Below are positions 12,297-24,966 of a DNA stretch of 64,000 nt, in pieces. Location: contig RSEF01000012.1 in assembly GCA_003993805.1 (NCBI GenBank), positions 10,012,727-10,076,726 of the forward strand, written 5' to 3'. Each line of letters begins with the position of its first letter. The first letter of the stretch is position 1. This DNA is from Himantopus leucocephalus (taxonomy: Eukaryota > Chordata > Aves > Charadriiformes > Recurvirostridae). The notes beneath the pieces were generated by a model. It saw only the letters and a list, made by a program, of their open reading frames with translations, made no database searches and was not told the DNA's origin. The position numbers and the translations under genes are program-made.

Positions 12297-13255
12297 CTGC
12301 AACGGGGGAGAGAGCGGAGATTAGCATAGAAAAAAAATAATCCGCATGAACAAAACAGCCTTGAGTCCCCTCTCGTCAACACCCACAGGTCCAACACGTC
12401 CTGCCCACACCTTGTCAGGGTTTTTTCCTAGATGTGGCAGGTTATGAAATCAAAGAGACACCATTGGCGGTGCTGGCCCTCTGCAAGCAGGAAGGCATTG
12501 GCATTGCAGGTTGACATCTGCACGCTGCCTGAGCACCCCGCTGCCCTTTAGGAAGATAATGCATGTCCCAACCCCATGCATTTCTTGCTGCTTGTCCCGC
12601 TAAGAAGGAGGAAATACTTATCATGCTCTTGGAGTTTAAAGGACAATGGGGGATGTTCCCATCATGCCTTGTGCAATTTTACTCCTTTTATGCCCAGACT
12701 ATCCTGTTATTTTTCCAACGACAAAAGCTTTCCCTTGGTCTCCCTGTCTCTCTTTCAAGCTCATTCATGTGCTAACAATTGGTTAATCAGCTGTGGCTCT
12801 CTTGAAATGAGCAGATGTGAAGTGGCTTTTGTTGTGCGGTGCTTTGGAAAGGCCCCTCTGTACCTTTACGCCCTGGGGCATGAGGTAAGGTTGGTGCTCA
12901 CACTGTTGGCGTTGTTCAGAAAAGCTTCTGGGGTCAGCACTTTACCTACTTATGGGCCTTGCTCTACTTCTATGCCAAGCTGCTTCATGTCCAAGAGACC
13001 CACTAGGTACACAGCCACCCCTGGGTCAGGTCTTGCCCACAGCCCGGCTGTAGCTGGTGAAAGGCCACCACACTGCGCCTCGGGAGGGCTACCTCCTGGT
13101 GAAAGGGGCTGTAACCTGCTCAGTCTCACCAGTGCATGAGCCCTGCTTTGCCTCCAGCTCTCTGGAGCTCAGCAGGCTCCCTACCCCTCACAGTCACTCA
13201 TGCTCAGGCCGACACTGACAGGATAATACCCTAAAAATCAAGAAAGCAAGATGAC
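12297..13255 (-). other. MGLL intron, 959 bp
   Basis: Phase-0 intron between the Asp239 and His269 exons, GT (GTCATC donor) to AG. No other feature seen. Confidence 0.9.
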
Positions 13256-13471
13256 CTTGAGTGTTTTGTCCTGACTCTGCACTGTATCCATCAGTAAATA
13301 GGACCCTTTGATATCGCAGAGCTTGTCGGAAGAGCCGTGTAGCACCAGGATGGGCAAAGTCAGCTTGGGCAGAGCTCGCTCAATTCTGGCAATGGCATTC
13401 ATCAGCTGGATGACGAAGGAGACCTTCATGCCACCATGGTAGACCAGGGGATCAGATGTATAAGACTCCAT
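13256..13471 (-). CDS. MGLL: MGLL coding exon with catalytic aspartate (residues 191-262)
   Basis: The 216-bp, 72-codon exon covers the end of the lid and the strand carrying catalytic Asp239, in the motif [10 protein letters not shown] (codon 13327-13325). Cys242, a residue targeted by some MGLL inhibitors, is kept (codon 13318-13316). The residues at human Cys201 and Cys208 are Tyr (13441-13439) and Ser (13420-13418). The acceptor is CTCCCTGCCAG. The donor is AAG|GTCATC, which keeps GT but lacks the usual +3 to +5 consensus; it is supported because the reading frame and homology end exactly there. Confidence 0.95.
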
Positions 13472-16400
13472 CTGGCAGGGAGAAAGAGGTAATTTAAGGT
13501 TAGCAATATTTCACGCAGAAAAGACAAAGCAGGTCAGCCTGGCGGTGAGGAGTCTTTTCCCTTGGCTTGCACGGTCATTTCCTACTCTGTCAGGACGTCT
13601 TGCCATCAGAGTCAAGGTCCAGGTCTTTACTGTGGCTACCCAGAGCGACTCACACAACCTGGCTTGCTCCCTGCTGTGTGTTTCTCTCTTACATCACTAG
13701 AAAATATTCAAGCCAAAGCTCTTTCTGCAGGCAAACAACCAGTGCTGGCCAAGGACTGTTCCTGTGGGAGTACCTGCCTGCATATTTCTGCTCTGCCATG
13801 TCCTCCTGTCAGTCAAAGGTGATACCTCTTCTGCAGAGAGTTCTTCAGACTGCATTACTTGAAAGCTGATGTTCCCCAGGTCCTTATCCTCTCTGCTGAG
13901 GCCTCAGATGTTCTTCTCTGTCACCTTCCCTATCTGGGGATGAAGACTGTGACCTACACCTACAGACAACTGACACACCTGACTGCAAAGCACTCTGTGC
14001 TGAGGGGTCCCCTCTGGGTGCAAAGTGTGCACAGACAAGGCAGCAAATGACAGTATTAGGCAGTAGGCAAAAAAACAAAGTCAACAACTTGCTCAGCCAG
14101 ACTGTGAGAGGATAAAAATGTACAAGAGCTGGTGCAGAAAGTTGCTAGGAACGAGTAGTTACCGCAGCAGGCAAATCTACAGTAAATATTTGTATACTGT
14201 ACATGGAGACGGCCCACACAGCCACTGCCATCTCAATATTTGCCAGAATGCTTTGATTATGGGTTGGTCTCTGGCACAGCCTCCAGTTTCTCCCAACCCT
14301 GGCAGATGTTTATAGAAATGATGGTTATTTATAGGTTAGCCAACAACAGTCTCCTCTCCTCGCAGGCAGTGGGGTCTGTTCAAATTCTCCCTCACTTTGC
14401 AGAAACTTGAGACCCTCTTGCTGCTGCACGTGCCTGCCCTGAGGGGACTGTGGGTGGGAGATGACCCACAAGACCACCCCAGGGACACGGAGCTATGCGT
14501 AGGCGTAGGCACAGACATGCACTGTAGCAGGACAGTGTGGCCTGCCTGGTCCCCACCAAGAAGCCAGAAAGGCTTTGAGGTGGATTCTGTGTTCATCTCC
14601 CCGTGAGATGAGGTTATCAGGGTGGCAGGAGGACAGTACATGGTGGGGCTCTCCCAGCTGGGGGAATTAGTTTGCCAGAGAACGTAAAGCCAATTTCCCT
14701 CCTTGTTGACTCAAATGCATTGAGGCACAAAGCACGGGTAATGGAGCTGGCAGCATACAAGTCTTTCTCCATCACCCTCTTGCTTCCAGTCTTCACCGTC
14801 TCCTGCAGCTTGAACCCCTGGTTCCTATCCCCGAGTGCAGCAAGGGGAAGGAGTGGGTGGGAATTTGGGTCTATTAGCGGCTGGCACCCTTCAGTCCCAG
14901 CCCCCAGCGCTGCCAATGGTCAAGGGGGCGAGAGCTGTAGAGCCACTCTAACTTGTGCTGGAGTTGGACCGAAGAAATTCAAGTTGTTGTAGCACTCATT
15001 TAGGGACTTCTGGATTCAGCAGATGTTTCCAGTATTTGATTAAGGCCATTGTTGTGTTTTGGCTTCTGCGCAAGATCGTGGCTACTCTGAAGTGAGGGGT
15101 AGTTTTTGGCAGGAAGACAAACGCAGCAGTCTCTCACCACAGGGTCTTACCTCTAGTATCTCCCTTTCAAAACAGCAAGTGCCCATGCACGCTGAGGGTT
15201 TAGAAAACTCTGTAAGAGGCCACTGCAAAGATGAGATTGCGGTTAAGGTAAAAGGATCCACTCTTAAGACATGCTGAGCATCCTCTGCTCCTGCCAAACG
15301 CATGTGGTCCTCCTGGCTCCACATGGACTCTCCGAGTGGCCAACCAGCTTGCTGGTGCAGAAACCTCCACCTGCGTCCTGCAACCCCTACACTGCTCAGC
15401 CTGCCTGCCTGCCATACCTTCCTTGCGCTACAAAGTGCTTCAGAAGAGCAAGAAGCTGCCCGTGTTTAGAAAGAAGCATCCTCTTGTGAACGTGTTCATG
15501 GAAAAAGTTCAGCTTTGATTTCCAAAACACCAACCACCTCTAATTTTGCCAGCTCTCCCATTGACAGCTGGGTGTACCCTGATATTTTCAGCCAAATGTG
15601 TTGACTTTTCATCAGCATTTTGAGCAAAACCACCATATTGCGCTGGCTACTTAGCAACTGGCTTCAGGCTAATCTGGGAGTTCCTTGTCTGGATCTCTGT
15701 CACAGTGCTGCGTTAAAGCAACACAGCTTTGAGATGGGTTTCTTTTTAGTTTTTAGGATTTTTTTTAATTGAAGGCGACAAATGAGGGACTTTGCAGGGG
15801 GCGAATCAGGAGGAGTGGGCGGATAGATTGACAGAAGTTCCTTTCCCATGGAGTAAAACAATGTTGATGAATTCATGTGAGCTGGCCCCCTCCCCAGCCC
15901 CATAAATGCGAAGAGAATGACCTAATGGGTTTCTTTCTTTCTCTTGTACTTTTCTGAAAGAACAGGGATTTTTTAGCTACTGAGCAGCCAACAAATATTT
16001 TTGTGTAGATGATGGGAGGGGAAAAAAGTAATAACCCAATCTTAACCCAGATCGATCAGGACTGCAGGGGGAGGATCCCGTTCCCAGTCAATGAACAGGA
16101 ATCCTTGTCAGAGTTAATGTTCAGTGCATGGGGCGAGTGCAGAGCAGCAGCTTGCTGGGGAAGGATGGAAAGATAGGGAATGGGCTTTATATTCTGCAAG
16201 TTATAAACTGCAAACCCTGCAAGGCCAGAGCTCCCGTTGGCACACCGAGCTCTGGGAGAGCAGGGGGAAGCAAGTGAGGGTGTCCCCAGGAGAGCCTGCG
16301 CCTGCTTCCAGCCACGGTCCAGCAGAGTCCATCACAACAGCGCTCTCCTCTCTTTATGTAATTCTGGGACAGAAGCAACCATCAGGGTTCCTGCTGCATT

Positions 16401-18974
16401 ACATTCCTCTGCTTAGAGGTCTGTATCTTCCCTTTGCATTTTGCAGAGCAGTAAATTCATTGTAAGCTAATTACGGCCTCATCTTGTGTGGACTCTGCAG
16501 GAACAAGACTAAAGTCAGGGGGACTGTTCCACTGAATTCAATGGCAGCTAGCAAAGATTAATGGGGTAAAGGGGTGCCCACCCCTGTGATGTTATTCCTC
16601 CTTGGAATAACAGGACGGGGTTTTTAAGGTTGCTTCTTGCTCTCTTTTGTGTCTCTTGCATTTGATATAGCAAGCAGATCAAACAAACATCTCCATACCA
16701 TCCTGTGTTTCAGTCCCGACACCCTGAGGACAGCCTGCTGGGAACACAAACTCATCAGGAAATTCTTGGATGCTGTCCTAAAAATATTTCTAGAGAATAG
16801 AAAGTTGGTCTGGCAGGAGAATATGTTTAACATATAAATAATGGATGTTTCCAGCACATTGTGTGCTTTGAAGCTGCGCGTCTTGAGTCCAAAAGGAGGG
16901 TGGAGTGTGCGTTAGAGGCAGCCAGAGGATCGAGATGCTGTGTTGTCTTCAGCAAGCGCCTGGAGCCTCAGATCCTGGTGTTTGAAGATGGTCGGGAAAG
17001 CGCTTTACATTGCAATCCACAGCTGCTATGTCAGCTGTGTGTTCACGTGCAGGTGTGCAGGCAGCAGAGCAAGGAGGCACTTGTCTCATTTTGAAGACTA
17101 CTCCATTATAAGCAGACTCTAATGAAGCAGACCTGCATTTTTATCCACTGCAAAAGGCTTCCCCTTGCTCCATGAAAAGGGAAAGGGCAGAGAAAAAGCA
17201 ACAATGCTCCATGCTCTTGAGACTGGGAGCATCATAGAGCAGAGGGAGCAGCAGCAAATATTTGTGCAGAAAGACCACAGAACAACATTTATTATAAACT
17301 ATGTCCAGTGGTTGCTGTGGTGATTCCTAATATTGCCCCAACAGCCTACATCGAAACGCTTAGTCAATATTGGGCACCAAAGAAGGGAGCCCACTGACAC
17401 TCTTCTAAATGCGTTATTAGTTGGGATGTCCCCACATCATCACTTTTCTCCTGTAAAGCTGTTTAGTGCAGCACTAGCGTCTTCCAGCGGAGGATCCAGC
17501 TGTCGGAGGTGTACTTAAAACTGTTACCCTTAAGGATCAGGTGCGGCACAGAGTTCAAGTGCCACACAATAAACCAGTGCAGAAGCAGGCAAAGACCCAT
17601 GTGTTCAGCCGCGCTCGCTCTTCAGGTAGGGGGTAACACTCTCAAATTCCTCCCCTCCTCCAGAGCACTGATTGCTTTTATCCTCTAAATACAAATGTAG
17701 AAGCGAAAACTTTCCCCCGTGTGATTTTAATGCATTAGTTCTCTAATTTAAACCTTTTCTCTGAATTACATGCAACAACTTATGGCAGCTGAATGTAATT
17801 AAGAACAGGTTTCTATAGCTTGACTGGAATCAGCCTTCTTCCCTAGTATATATTTTGTGCACCTTCATATGGTGCTTAAGAACATATGTCATGCGGTGCA
17901 TCAGTGGATGCAGATGAACTTGCTCCATGCTCATCCTGACAGTTTCCTAGAACCTACTTTGTCTTCCTTTTCTCAGCTCCTTGAATCTTTCTGCCTTCAG
18001 CCCAGTGAAACATTATGCTCTGCTCACAGATAAGTGAACCGAAAGCTGTTTGACCAAAAACCTCTTCGGTAGAGCCAAGAAACAACCCTGAATGCCTTGT
18101 GGCTATTCTGGGAGACTCTTTGCTTTCCAGTTTACTGAATGGGTGAGTCAGAGGTGGGATGTGCCGAGGCTGAATCGGAGGCAATGACATCTGGTTTTGC
18201 CAGTGATGACTTGGACAGGCTGTGACCAGGAGTGGGTATGAATGGGAGAAGAGTCCCAAGCTATGGTGACACAACGAAAACTTCACACTGGAGCAGCTCC
18301 ATGCACAGTCGCGGTGGTGGAGCTGGAATTGGGTGTTACGGTGGATACTTCAATTGCAGTTTGTTTAAGCGTTATTCTCAGGCACAGCAAGAATACATCA
18401 TTTGTTCGGAAAGGCTGTAGCAGAGCCAGCGTGTAATCCAGGAGACCTGGTAGGTCTTTGGGGCAAGAATGCTCCTTTCCTCTGTTTGAATGCATTGGGC
18501 ACAACGTGGTCCTGGTTTGTAAGCAGGAAAACAAATCTCCGGGACTGTAGAGTTTTGCACGGTTTCACTGCAAAGGGCAGGGTTGGAAAAGTTGACTTTA
18601 GCAGTGTGTTTGCAACCTGTGTGAGCTGGTTTCTGCCGCTGTAATGAGCGGTGGTGGTGCAGCAGAGACAAACACCGTTCCTATGTGCTTTCCACCACAA
18701 TCATAGCACAGATCTCTGTTACGTCTTGTCCCCAGAGTGGCTGCGGGTGCAAGGCGCACGGAAGCAGAGAACAGCTGATTTCCCACGGTGAACCGAGTTT
18801 TCTGCTATGTGTAAAGTTGGTTCCACTGACTTCAAGATGTTTCACCTTTTTACACCAGCATAGATCTTGCCCTTGTGATTTAGCAAAACTTTTTTTTTTT
18901 TAAAAAAGAGAAATAGCAGGACTAAGATGAGATACCGACTATGAAGTGACTTTAAATGGCATTAAGGTTCTCAC
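13472..18974 (-). other. MGLL intron, 5,503 bp
   Basis: Phase-0 GT-AG intron between the lid exon and the Asp239 exon. No gene, recognisable transposon or strong repeat seen; open frames in it are short and show no homology I recognise. Confidence 0.85.
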
Positions 18975-19064
18975 CTCCTTCTTGTTCCGGGAAATTGCAT
19001 TTGGATCTATCGATCCCAGTGACAGGTTTGGGAGAACAAAGTTGAGCACTTTCGCTGCAAAAAC
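18975..19064 (-). CDS. MGLL: MGLL coding exon, lid helix segment (residues 161-190)
   Basis: The 90-bp, 30-codon exon reads VFAAKVLNFVLPNLSLGSID and ends SRNKKE. It matches the human lid segment that includes the amphipathic helix thought to contact membranes and guide lipid substrate into the active site. Both ends are phase 0. The acceptor is CTCTCCCACAG and the donor is GAG|GTGAGA. Splitting after Glu190 rather than one base later is required to join the next exon in frame and gives the expected E-M-E-S-Y-T-S-D-P alignment with human E-V-D-I-Y-N-S-D-P. Confidence 0.94.
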
Positions 19065-21024
19065 CTGTGGGAGAGGAAAGCAAGCGGTTAAAGAGATAGA
19101 GCAAGAGATATAACATAGAGGGCCAAATCCTGAGCTGATGGGAATCGGCACTGAAGTTAAATAGTTGAGAAATGCCAACTGACACTGGAGAAAGATCTGT
19201 CCTATATTTAAAGCATTTCTCTTGAAGAGAAAGTGTTTAAACTGCTCCTGGGATCAGGGAGTAGGTGTGCTAGTCTGAAATGCCGTCAGCTGTCCGTCCG
19301 TCCACAAGCAACATCACAGCTTCATTGTACTTCGCTTTTTTCTCATTCTCAAGTTAATTTCTAAAAAGGCCACAGTTAAGTACTTTGATAGGAAAAAGTC
19401 ATTTCCAGCCCTCAGAAGAGCTGGGTTTTGCTGTTTTACTGCCCTGTCCTTGCTGCCACAGCTCTGATTTCAGGCTGCAGTGCATAGCTGATATTTGGTG
19501 CAATTTGCCTAGGCTGCACTCCTTTTGAGAAGCGTATTCTCCGGGGAACCTGTAAATAAACAACAGCAAAATGTGCATGAGGAAATCCATTGCTCACTTG
19601 TCTCCTGGGAGCGAAACACAAAAGCGTTCAGCAGCCCGGGCTCGAAACCGCTGGCAGAAGAAAGGCTAACATCTTTCATTTCAATAGCACTACACGCACG
19701 TTGATACCAGGGTTCTGCTCTGATCTTTGATAGCTGTCTTTAATTAAATGATCACTGCTTAAGTCACAAAATATGCAATTAGTGTTTTGTTGGTCTGTTT
19801 CATGGCCCTTTCATGTTCACGGCTAACACTTGTAGGCAGGCTGTCACCTATGTTCTCTCTTTTTGCTGATATGTAATCACTTCTGAAGCGCTCCCTGACA
19901 TTTCAGATCACAGATGATACATGACAGAGTAATGATGGTATTAGAGGAATAACACAAGGTTGAAGTCAAAGTCATCCAGGAGTGAAAAGCAGTAAAGACT
20001 CACAGCAGACTTGAGAACAGAGAGACATGTGCGTACCTTGGGGTGGGTATGACTAAGAACCGGTGTCTCTGCCTACCAGTATATCGAGCCCCTCACCGGC
20101 TATGACATTGTGTCTCCAAAATTAATTTCTACTGAGGTCTCTGGGGTTAGACCAGTAAAATAAGATATCCACACTGATGCAAGTATGAGCTTATGATGCA
20201 AATAAGCAGGAACGGGGTTTTTGTTGTTTTGTGTTAACTCCAGGCAGTGATGATTTGGTGAATGCACCTTTATGAATCCTAGGCAAGGTTACGGACTCTG
20301 TGTGCTGACAATGTTCTGCTTCCCTGAAACCACTTACGATGACCCAGGTATATGACAAGTAACTTTAGACACCTAGCTGAGGTATTTCACTTAGAAGAAG
20401 TGTAATTGCCCTGAGCTTTCTTTACTCTTGAGTATGGGGAGTGAGAGAAACACCCCCCAGAACACCTCTAACATCCGACCCATGGTCTGGAAGTGCCTGT
20501 CTCCCACGGTTATCATGACAACCTAAGGCAATTAGGCTGCCCTAAAATTGGAGCCTGAGTTAAGAGCTAGGGTGAGTTCTTATGCCTAATGATTGCTCAT
20601 TCAAGAGGAAACACCTTGGCATGAGAGGTTAGCTGATGCTCTCTCAAGATCTATTTACAGTATTGGCCACAAGATGGATACGTTGGTATTAAGGCCACAG
20701 ATATTCAGGTCCAAGATGACACACAGAAGAGTAAAAGATGGCATGTTTTTTGGAAAATGGAGGCTTTGCTTACTTTTAAATTTGGCTGAAGCAGGAAGTT
20801 AGTTGACATATTCTCAAATTCCAGAAGAAGCCATGGGTTTGATGGGGATTCTGCTCCATGTCTGCCTGTTATGTGTGTGAATATTTATATTCCCAAGGAT
20901 CTGCAATAGGGATTTTGCAGAAGGAGCATAAATTTGAATCTTCCTCTCACCTCACCAACAATACACCAGCCTCACGATATGCTGAAGGTGTGGAAAGTGT
21001 GACACGGAAAGGAGAACTACATAC

Positions 21025-21238
21025 ATGGTTTTTCTCAGGCTCTTCCTTGTTGGAAACAGGCTAGACAGGCTTTTGTCAGATTCAGTATGGCCATTTTTCT
21101 GTTCTAATATACGCTTATCATCCCAGCCCCANATGGTTTTTCTCAGGCTCTTCCTTGTTGGAAACAGGCTAGACAGCCTTTTGTCAGATTCAGCATGGCC
21201 ATTTTTCTGTTCTAATACACGCTTATCATCCCAGCCCC
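21025..21238. repeat. ~106-bp direct duplication around a single N
   Basis: Positions 21025-21130 and 21133-21238 are nearly identical, differing at three positions that I can see, and are separated by A and a single N at 21132. This looks like two overlapping contig ends or two alleles placed in tandem rather than a real tandem repeat. The duplication also explains the long minus-strand open frame over this stretch. Confidence 0.85.
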
Positions 21239-22463
21239 GCAGCCTACTGATGACTTGGCCTCCATGACATGTTTTGGAAATGGTCTTGAAGTTTTTGCGC
21301 ATATCGGTTTTGCCAAGCCGAGTCAGAAGTTGACTGCTAAACAGCCACAGAGATAGGGCTGGCTTCTGACCACAAGTACGTACCATGCTGGGTTGGTGAT
21401 ATCAGAGAAGTCATTTCTGGTGTTCAGCTCTACAAGAGAAGCACCAGGCCTTGTACATAGACATGTCAGATCTACTTGCACACACATATATACACTCCCT
21501 CTGTGCATAAAAACTCTTATGTATGCACAGACAGAACTAACCTTGGTCTGTAGGACTGATTGTGAACGGACTCTACCACCGTCCTTCAAAGGGTCTTCAG
21601 ATGTGCAGGAAAAGCTCCGTTCCCTCCAATATGTAGTACACCCTCAAAATTCAGATGTAATTTTAATGATTCTTGGAGGCAAGGTCATGGCCAGAAAAAT
21701 GTTTTATGTTATAATCAAAAATTCAGAAGGTTCCCCTGAGCCTTCACTGATTTTGCGAGCACTGTGATAGTTTGTGACATGCCCGACTTTAATTAAAAGC
21801 TGTGTTATTGAAGTGCTGGCTATATTTGATACATGAAAGTTTATCTCCCTGTTGGTTCAAAGTGGCAATGTCAGTTCTTGAGAGAATAGCTCCCAAAGGA
21901 TCAAGGATGCGGAACACAATGATGGGGATATTACTGACTGGGCTGAGGATGACGCTACAGAGCAGTGGTTATTAGAGCTGCTCAAGGCCACCGCAGGTGT
22001 GTGAAATCCTAACTGTTCAAATCCAGCCCTTCCCTCTCCATACGAAAGATCTCACAATAAGATTGAAATAGGTGGCTGAACATTGTCTCTTGACTGGAAA
22101 TGTAACTTAAATCTGATTTCATGGTTTTTGCATTAGTTTAACTATACGGGTGCTTCACAGTGTAGACATTTTTCTTCTGAATGGAGCAATCCCTGTTCCC
22201 TGCACACCTTGACGCGCTTATTTCTCTTTCCCATGGTCCCTGCTTGCCAAACTGCTTCTGTGAATGCCCTTTAGTTCATTTCAGCTACAAATGAGCTGGA
22301 TTGACAAAAACATGGTGTTTGAACTGCTTAAACTAGCCAGGCTCATTTCACTGGGCTAAAAAGTCTCTGGAAGCTCGTCACAGTGTGATGAGATACAGAG
22401 ACCTTGTTGAGAGCAACTGAACAGTTTTATCAGGGAGATATTATGTCAGGGATATGATATGAT

Positions 22464-22563
22464 NNNNNNNNNNNNNNNNNNNNNNNNNNNNNNNNNNNNN
22501 NNNNNNNNNNNNNNNNNNNNNNNNNNNNNNNNNNNNNNNNNNNNNNNNNNNNNNNNNNNNNNN
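22464..22563. other. 100-N assembly gap
   Basis: Exactly 100 unknown bases within an MGLL intron. Unlike the other gaps, I see no duplicated sequence at its edges, so the true length is unknown. Confidence 0.95.
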
Positions 22564-23991
22564 ACGTGATGTCCCATTGGGTTGGAAAGCAATAGATCAG
22601 CAAGAGGCCAAACGGAAAACACAAAAAGCAAAGAGAAAATATTGTGTACTTAGTCTTTAAGGCATAGGCTGAGGGTTAGCATAGGATTAATCATTAGGGA
22701 ATATTGCCTAAGGGGTTGTCCTGCCCACCTGATTTCAAAGCAATCAATAGCAGAAATGTAGCCGGCGATACTCTTTTACCCTTACTCTGCTCTTTGCCAG
22801 CATATGCGACTCCTGTCTCTTTGCATCCTTTGAAATTTTTGAGATTCAGAGACACATTTTGTCCAGATTAGTTGAGAAGAAGAGGGGGAAGGCAGCAAGA
22901 TCGCTCCCTTGTCACTGGATTTGCAAGAAGTAGGTCGATGCTTCTATCAGGATACAGGATTTATAGGGTATTGATGGAATTGTGTTTCTGCAAAGAGCAG
23001 AATTTGATTTTCCTGCACGTAGCCTGCGAAGGCGCTGCGTTTCTGCTGCTGCCAGGGCTGGTTCAGCAGGGAGGGAAGGTATTTCTAGCACAGACTGAAG
23101 GACCCAGTGTGTAATCTGGCCCACTGTATTGCTGCCTTGAGCCCTCGTTTGTTTAGGCCAAGGTAAATTCTTGCTCAGTTGGAAACCTCCCCAGCAAAGG
23201 GATGAATGCAATGGTCCTTGGGAAATGGCCCAGGGCCGAGAAGTCGTACCAGTTCCAAGGGAAAACCAAAGCCTTTATGCCTCAGAGGCACAAACACCAA
23301 TGAAATGCGTTTTGGCTCTCAGGGGGAAAAAAAAGCATACAAGTGTTTTCAGCTCAGCTTTACAGGAAGAGGTGGCTTACATGGGAATACTCTGCCTGTT
23401 TTCATTCCTTCCTCTTGAAAATACCTTTTCAACTCCAGGACTGCTTTCAACTAAATTTGACAGAGCAGGGATATTTCAGGAATAATTAATTTTTTATCAG
23501 TTTTGAGACGCAACAATAGATTTGAAAGAGAAAGAAATTCACTGTGCACTTGTATTACTGCATGTGAGAGACTCTTGAGGAAAGAGACTCTATAAACACC
23601 TACAAAATACTTCGGTTAGAGATTAGGATTTCCTACTCTGAAGTAAAGCAACAATCTGATACAGATCTGCAAGAAACCAGGCTACAGTAACACTAGTTCC
23701 CACAGAACTCCTAAGTCCTTATTTTGGAAAGCATTTAGCACCTAGCAAAAGGTATAGCTCTAGAAGAAGGAAAAGCTTTCCATATTTTCCTTGACTCGAC
23801 TAGAAAGAGAAGGCTAACAGTGTCTCTCAGATTCAGACCCTGTACTTTTTTTTTCTTAATATTTATTCTTTTCTTTTTGCAAAGTAAGAAAAAACAGGGG
23901 CACTGCTGCTCATGGGACCCTTATGTGGAGTCAGGTGTAGCCTCACCTGCAAAGAATCAGCTACCACCCTCCTAAAAGCACCCTTTGGTGC

Positions 23992-24190
23992 ACTGACTCC
24001 TATTTAAATAACGTTTCCCAGACTGGATGATGTCAGGATTCACTTCCCCTCTGAAATGTAGGGGGACCGTGGGGGAGGCACTTAGAAGGAAAATACTGAC
24101 TGGCATCCAGGTAGTGCAGATCTCAGCAGGGTTTTGCATTTTAAGGCCTTAAGGTCCTAACGCATTTCCTTCAGTGGAAGAGTGAGGTGA
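23992..24190. repeat. Local duplication, copy A, bounded by 18-bp direct repeats
   Basis: About 200 bp beginning CTGACTCC and ending GAAGAGTGAGGTGA, closely similar (by eye around 80% identity in the core) to copy B at 24967-25158. It is enclosed by identical 18-bp repeats AAAAGCACCCTTTGGTGC at 23974-23991 and 24194-24211. The arrangement resembles an inserted sequence with a target-site duplication, but I do not recognise the family. Confidence 0.65.
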
Positions 24191-24966
24191 TTAAAAAGCA
24201 CCCTTTGGTGCTTGTAATGATCTGTGGGGTCAGTAGATGGCTTTGGCTACAGCAGAAGGTGTGACAAGATTATACTGAAATCTCTTTCCTTTCTTTTAGA
24301 AGAAAAAAAGCCAGGAGGAATAGCTTAGGAGTAGTTTAAAACAAGCTAGCCCTAGGAGAAGAGTCTGGGGAGAAAGGATAAAAGAACAAGTCCTGTGGGA
24401 ATGAGATGTTCTGCTGTTCCTGCTGGCTTTGCTGGTCCTTCCCTTTGCTTCCAGCTTCTTTTAGGATTGTTGTTTATTCTTTTAAAAATACAGAAAGGAG
24501 GGGAGAGCTGAGGGTCAGTTCCCTTGCAGAGCCTCCCTGGGGAAGGGCAGAGCGGGCAGTGCAAATTTGGATCAGAAATAGCTCTGGAAGGGAGATGTGA
24601 GTGAGGGGGGGGTAAAGCCTAAATGCAAACTGAAGGAGATGGTCTGGACAAGAACCAGCTATGGTGCCAAGCCAAATGGGACGCTGCTGGGGCAGTGATG
24701 CTTTAGCTGGAAGCCTCCTTTGAGGCTCATGAAGGATTCCTGGGACTCAAGAGCTCCAGTTTTGTTTAGAAATTGGTCATCCCCCAAATGCCGAAAATAA
24801 CCCTGGCTTGACTTAGCCAGCAGCCTGTGTTGCAACTATACCAGACTCTGTATGAGTCAGGAAGAAAACTGTAGGAGAGGAAGGGAAAGGATGGCACTGT
24901 GTGGGCTGCCGCAGGGTGTGGTGAAGAAAGCACAGTCTGCTCCCATCTCCTGAGGTAGCATCGTTC

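Noticed and set aside
20952..21386. 144-codon minus-strand frame with an internal repeated peptide
   Set aside because: The peptide repeat comes from the ~106-bp duplication around the N at 21132, an apparent assembly artefact, not from a repeat protein.
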